Shown here: one piece after another, positions 61,715 to 64,000 of the stretch
How the letters are laid out: the number at the start of each line of letters is the position of its first letter
Numbering within the stretch: the stretch's first letter is position 1
Source: Erysipelotrichaceae bacterium
GTDB taxonomy: Bacteria; Bacillota_I; Bacilli_A; Erysipelotrichales; Erysipelotrichaceae
DNA: 64,000 nt
Reading direction: 5' to 3'
Assembly (NCBI GenBank): GCA_017432005.1
Contig: JAFRKA010000021.1
Span: forward strand, 124,001-188,000
The notes under the pieces: model-generated
The model's input: only the letters and a program-made list of their open reading frames with translations
Database searches by the model: none
Told to the model about the DNA's origin: nothing
Program-made: the position numbers and the translations under genes

Positions 61715-62612
61715 TTCTCTTCTTTATTCCCCTGATAATCGCGCTCTTGGCACGTCGGTTGTTTTCGATCTCCTCATCATCGGCCTTGTCACCGTGATTG
61801 AGGAGTATATAATCGGCCTGTTTCACCTCTTCAGGCCTTAAAGCGATCCGCTTGTCATCTTCCACAGTGGAAAGCCTTTTGAAATAGTACTTCACGAGTT
61901 TGTCTTCCAGTGAATGGAAAGTGATGATCACCACTCTGCCATCCGGTTTCAGGATAGGATCGAAACTGTTCAGGAAGCTCTTCAGTGATTCAAGTTCATG
62001 GTTCACTTCGATCCTGATCGCCTGGAAAGTCTGTTTGGCAGGATGCCCTTTTTTGGAAAGAACCTTTGCCGGCAAAGCTGATCTGATCACCTCTACCAGT
62101 TCCAATGTTGTAGTAATCGGACGGCTTTCAACTATCCTGGCAGCGATCTTTCGCGCATACCTTTCTTCGCCATATTCCCACAGAACTTCAGCCAGCCTCT
62201 CTTCACTGTATCCGTTCACGACATCATAGGCACTGAGTTCATCTTTCCTGTTCATCCGCATATCCAGCGGACCGTCATAGCGGTAGGAAAAGCCTCTCTT
62301 CGCTTCATCGAACTGCGGAGAAGAAACACCCAGATCGAGCAGTATACCATCGACCTGATCGACATATCTGTTCATATTCATGTAATTGTCATGGATATAA
62401 ACGACGTTGTCATGATCCTTCAGCACCTTACTGGATTCTTCTATCGCCTCTTCATCCAGATCGAAGCAGTACAGTTTCCCCTTATTCAGTTTTTCTAAGA
62501 TCAGTTTTGAATGACCCCCTCTTCCCAGAGTTCCATCCACATATATGCCGTCCTCTTTGACATCGAGCAGTTCAATGGCTCTTTCAGGCATTACCGAGAT
62601 ATGTTCAGCCAT
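61707..62612 (-). CDS. rsmH: 16S rRNA (cytosine1402-N4)-methyltransferase
   Basis: This 301-residue SAM enzyme has the SAM loop YVDGTLGRGGHSKLILEKL, LLDLGVSSPQFDEAKRGFSYRYDGPLDMRMNR, and VNHELESLKSFL. It methylates C1402 in the 16S decoding centre. It overlaps mraZ by eight bases. Confidence 0.98.
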   Translation of the reverse strand: MAEHISVMPERAIELLDVKEDGIYVDGTLGRGGHSKLILEKLNKGKLYCFDLDEEAIEESSKVLKDHDNVVYIHDNYMNMNRYVDQVDGILLDLGVSSPQFDEAKRGFSYRYDGPLDMRMNRKDELSAYDVVNGYSEERLAEVLWEYGEERYARKIAARIVESRPITTTLELVEVIRSALPAKVLSKKGHPAKQTFQAIRIEVNHELESLKSFLNSFDPILKPDGRVVIITFHSLEDKLVKYYFKRLSTVEDDKRIALRPEEVKQADYILLNHGDKADDEEIENNRRAKSAIIRGIKKRNG

Positions 62613-63042
62613 TGTTCAGCAGCTCACTCAGATTTTCGGCAACTTCCTCAAAGTTATTGGAAGCATCGACATAGTAGTTCTCCCAGGTAGCCTTATCCCA
62701 GATCTCGATATGATCGTTGGCACCGATGACTACACATTCCTTGGTGATGTTCACCGGCTTGGACAGAAATGACGGGATCTGGATCCTGCCCTGGTTGTCC
62801 AGCGTACACTCGGTAGCCGTACTCGTCAGCATCCTGATGTACTGTCTGGCAGCTTTCTTGGTGGTCGGCAGCTTATTGACTTCCTCAAACAGTTTTTCCC
62901 ACTGTTTCAGCGAATAGATCGTCAGACAGCCGTCCAATCCTCTGGTCAGTATAAAGGTGGTATGAAGTTCTTCACGAAATTTACTGGGGACAATAATCCT
63001 CCCCTTGGCATCAAGATTATGCTGATACTCGCCAATGAACAT
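62605..63042 (-). CDS. mraZ: Transcriptional regulator MraZ
   Basis: This 145-residue protein has two SpoVT/AbrB-type repeats (MFIGEYQHNLDAKGRIIVPSKFRE and ATECTLDNQGRIQIPSFL). MraZ forms a ring and binds short direct repeats upstream of its own operon, repressing dcw genes. Ten-base-spaced GTGG repeats lie immediately upstream of the ATG. Confidence 0.97.
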   Translation of the reverse strand: MFIGEYQHNLDAKGRIIVPSKFREELHTTFILTRGLDGCLTIYSLKQWEKLFEEVNKLPTTKKAARQYIRMLTSTATECTLDNQGRIQIPSFLSKPVNITKECVVIGANDHIEIWDKATWENYYVDASNNFEEVAENLSELLNNG

Positions 63043-63085
63043 TTCCCACTTTTACCCACTATATACCACTTTCTACCACTATTAT
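63043..63085 (-). promoter_or_regulatory. MraZ boxes: four GTGG repeats with 10-bp period
   Basis: On the minus strand GTGG occurs four times at exact 10-base steps (GTGGTAGAAA, GTGGTATATA, GTGGGTAAAA, GTGGGAA), ending at the start codon. MraZ boxes are TGGGN direct repeats at 10-bp spacing; here the two distal units read TGGT. They cover the predicted transcript start and the place of the ribosome-binding site. Confidence 0.85.
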
Positions 63086-63109
63086 TCCATTTAAAACCAC
63101 TTTTGTAAA
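63081..63109 (-). promoter_or_regulatory. Promoter of the mraZ operon
   Basis: TTTACA (63104-63109), a 17-base spacer, and AATAAT (63081-63086), each one mismatch from consensus. Confidence 0.7.
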
Positions 63110-63111
63110 TA

Positions 63112-63138
63112 AAAAAGTGCAATTTTTTTGCACTTTTT
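63112..63138 (-). terminator. Hairpin with T-runs just upstream of the mraZ promoter
   Basis: Stem AAAAAGTGCAA / TTGCACTTTTT with a five-base A-rich loop. It can act as a terminator in either direction and abuts the mraZ -35. Confidence 0.7.
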
Positions 63139-63238
63139 ATGCATTTTTTGTTCATATAGGATATCCGGATCACTGACGATATGCTGTTTTTATACAAATA
63201 AGGATTTCCGTCGCTTTATCAGAAATGCTGTTTCAGGC
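63139..63238. other. 100-base gap between terminators
   Basis: This AT-rich stretch lies between the rpmF terminator and the hairpin before mraZ. No gene, clear promoter or stable fold was found on either strand. Confidence 0.5.
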
Positions 63239-63266
63239 ACAAAAAAATCCGGTCAATACCGGACAT
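63239..63266 (-). terminator. Second terminator after rpmF
   Basis: Stem TCCGGT / ACCGGA with loop ATTG and seven T residues on the minus strand. Confidence 0.9.
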
Positions 63267-63285
63267 CGTATGTTCTGGATGGTAT

Positions 63286-63309
63286 TAAAAAAGAAGAATT
63301 GCTTCTTCC
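63286..63309 (-). terminator. First terminator after rpmF
   Basis: Stem GAAGAA..TTCTTC with a short loop and six T residues on the minus strand; weaker than the one 25 bases on. Confidence 0.6.
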
Positions 63310-63322
63310 GTTTTAATGAAAC

Positions 63323-63472
63323 TTATTTTGCACCGCAGTTAGGGCAAGCGCGATGAGCCAGTTTGTATTCACCGCAAGAAGGGCATTTAACCATAGCAGG
63401 TGCCATTAATTTATAATGAGTTCTTCTTTTTGCCTTACGTGTTTTAGAGTTTCTTCTCTGCTGAACAGCCAT
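63323..63472 (-). CDS. rpmF: 50S ribosomal protein L32
   Basis: This 49-residue protein begins [20 protein letters not shown] and has the zinc-type pairs C30-P-S-C33 and C43-P-N-C46. It is the zinc-binding form of L32. The ATG is at 63470-63472, with AGGAGG in the end of yceD. Pairing with yceD is conserved in bacteria. Confidence 0.97.
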   Translation of the reverse strand: MAVQQRRNSKTRKAKRRTHYKLMAPAMVKCPSCGEYKLAHRACPNCGAK

Positions 63473-63474
63473 TG

Positions 63475-63969
63475 CTAATCATCCTCCTCAAACTTCCAGT
63501 CTTTAAGCTTCTGTAAACGCGGATCTATTTCATCTTTTGAAGATGAATTGAAGTCTTCCTCAGATACAAAAGTCCAACCATCCCTTCTAGAATACTCTAT
63601 TTTTTCCTTTTTTACAACTTTTATCGGAACTTCCGGAAGTACTATATATAATACCATATTTTCGATATCTTTGTTTTCATTCAGATAAAATCCCTCTTCA
63701 TCTTCTTTGGCTACCACTTTTTCATCTTCGCTCAGGTCAAACGGTACATAGACATCTTCCAGTGATATGGCACACGGACAGACCATGTTTCCCGTGATGT
63801 GATAGTTGATCCGCAGTTCATCGGAAGCATCATAATAGAACGAGATATCGCCCTTCACATCTTCCAGTCTCCTCAGAAAAACATTATCCTCAACAGGATA
63901 GTTTTCAATCTCGACCGGATAGACTTTCTCATCGGCGATATTGGCCAGATCTTTAAGAAATATTTTCAC
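63475..63969 (-). CDS. yceD: YceD / DUF177 family 23S rRNA accumulation protein
   Basis: This 164-residue acidic protein has the DUF177 core ([25 protein letters not shown]) and ends [12 protein letters not shown], typical of YceD. Members are needed for normal 23S rRNA levels and are almost always next to rpmF, as here (two bases apart). The start is GTG 63967-63969; a TATAAT ends exactly six bases before it. A GAGG lies close to the GTG, but with too little spacing to be a normal Shine-Dalgarno site. Confidence 0.92.
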   Translation of the reverse strand: MKIFLKDLANIADEKVYPVEIENYPVEDNVFLRRLEDVKGDISFYYDASDELRINYHITGNMVCPCAISLEDVYVPFDLSEDEKVVAKEDEEGFYLNENKDIENMVLYIVLPEVPIKVVKKEKIEYSRRDGWTFVSEEDFNSSSKDEIDPRLQKLKDWKFEEDD

Positions 63970-63975
63970 AGCCTC

Positions 63976-63981
63976 ATTATA
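63976..63981 (-). promoter_or_regulatory. -10 box six bases before yceD (leaderless type)
   Basis: TATAAT, then GAGGCT, then GTG. The -35 region falls at or beyond the window edge. Confidence 0.5.
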
Positions 63982-64000
63982 TAATAGTCTTATGAAAACT

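Noticed and set aside
62946-63197. An 83-codon minus-strand frame across the mraZ promoter
   Set aside because: It overlaps the MraZ boxes, the promoter and the start of mraZ in another frame, and its translation has no protein-like pattern.

Overview
This is a 64 kb stretch of chromosome from a low-to-mid GC Gram-positive bacterium (Bacillota). I infer an anaerobic member of the Erysipelotrichales or a close relative. The grounds are a pyruvate:ferredoxin oxidoreductase and a free 2x[4Fe-4S] ferredoxin, T-box control of tRNA ligases, a lipoteichoic-acid-synthase-type enzyme, a MurE without the diaminopimelate-selecting arginine, and gene order close to the Bacillus ylqF-topA and rpsB-rseP blocks. 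Species cannot be named from the window. Every complete gene is on the minus strand; only a truncated membrane-protein tail at the left edge is on the plus strand. No transposon, prophage, CRISPR array, tRNA or rRNA gene was seen, so this is a core-genome region.

Right to left, in the direction of transcription: (1) yceD-rpmF (63.97-63.2 kb); (2) a reduced dcw cluster mraZ-rsmH-ftsL-pbp(PASTA)-mraY running into recJ-apt, then relA (63.1-53.9 kb), with ten-base-spaced MraZ boxes in front of mraZ; (3) a T-box-controlled hisS-aspS operon, a small ferredoxin, miaB and an ABC-F ATPase (53.9-47.4 kb); (4) an RNase J paralogue with a degraded metal site, ftsK, and an SSB-like protein (47.3-42.8 kb); (5) a translation, export and DNA-maintenance block ffh-SRAP-rpsP-KH-rimM-trmD-HAD-rplS-lepB-MBL-rbgA-rnhB-dprA-topA-trmFO-xerC-LTA synthase-murE (42.7-26.5 kb); (6) rpsB-tsf-pyrH-frr-uppS-cdsA-dxr-rseP-galE (26.4-18.5 kb); (7) a four-gene cell-envelope operon: Phd/YefM-like protein, membrane-anchored unknown, GH73 glucosaminidase, PASTA-repeat protein (18.4-12.5 kb); (8) nifJ, recX-yhaM, rplK-rplA, T-box-controlled pheS-pheT, a PfkB-family sugar kinase with a thiol lipoprotein, a candidate 6S-like RNA, and yneF (12.4-0.2 kb).

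The most striking signal is not a gene. At least six genes have a consensus or near-consensus -10 box exactly six bases before the start codon and no usable Shine-Dalgarno sequence (pfkB-like, recX, the Phd-like gene, rimM, ffh, yceD). Several others have it 7-10 bases away (dprA, rseP, mraY, miaB, lepB, perhaps relA). This predicts routine leaderless or nearly leaderless mRNAs, including for essential genes. In many of these places the previous gene's intrinsic terminator directly abuts or overlaps the promoter, giving very compact terminator/promoter/start-codon junctions.

Other points of note are the RNase J paralogue with four metal or catalytic positions changed, overlapping Asp/His specifier codons in the hisS-aspS T-box, a PASTA-repeat protein with six expanded repeats, 12-bp direct repeats beside the Phd-like gene, and a 23-bp tandem duplication that copies the rplA stop codon and one terminator arm. 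Starts were moved inward from the longest open frame for pheS, nifJ, rseP, dxr, cdsA, lepB, topA, rpsP, the SSB-like gene and the Phd-like gene, on family length, ribosome-binding site or promoter position.
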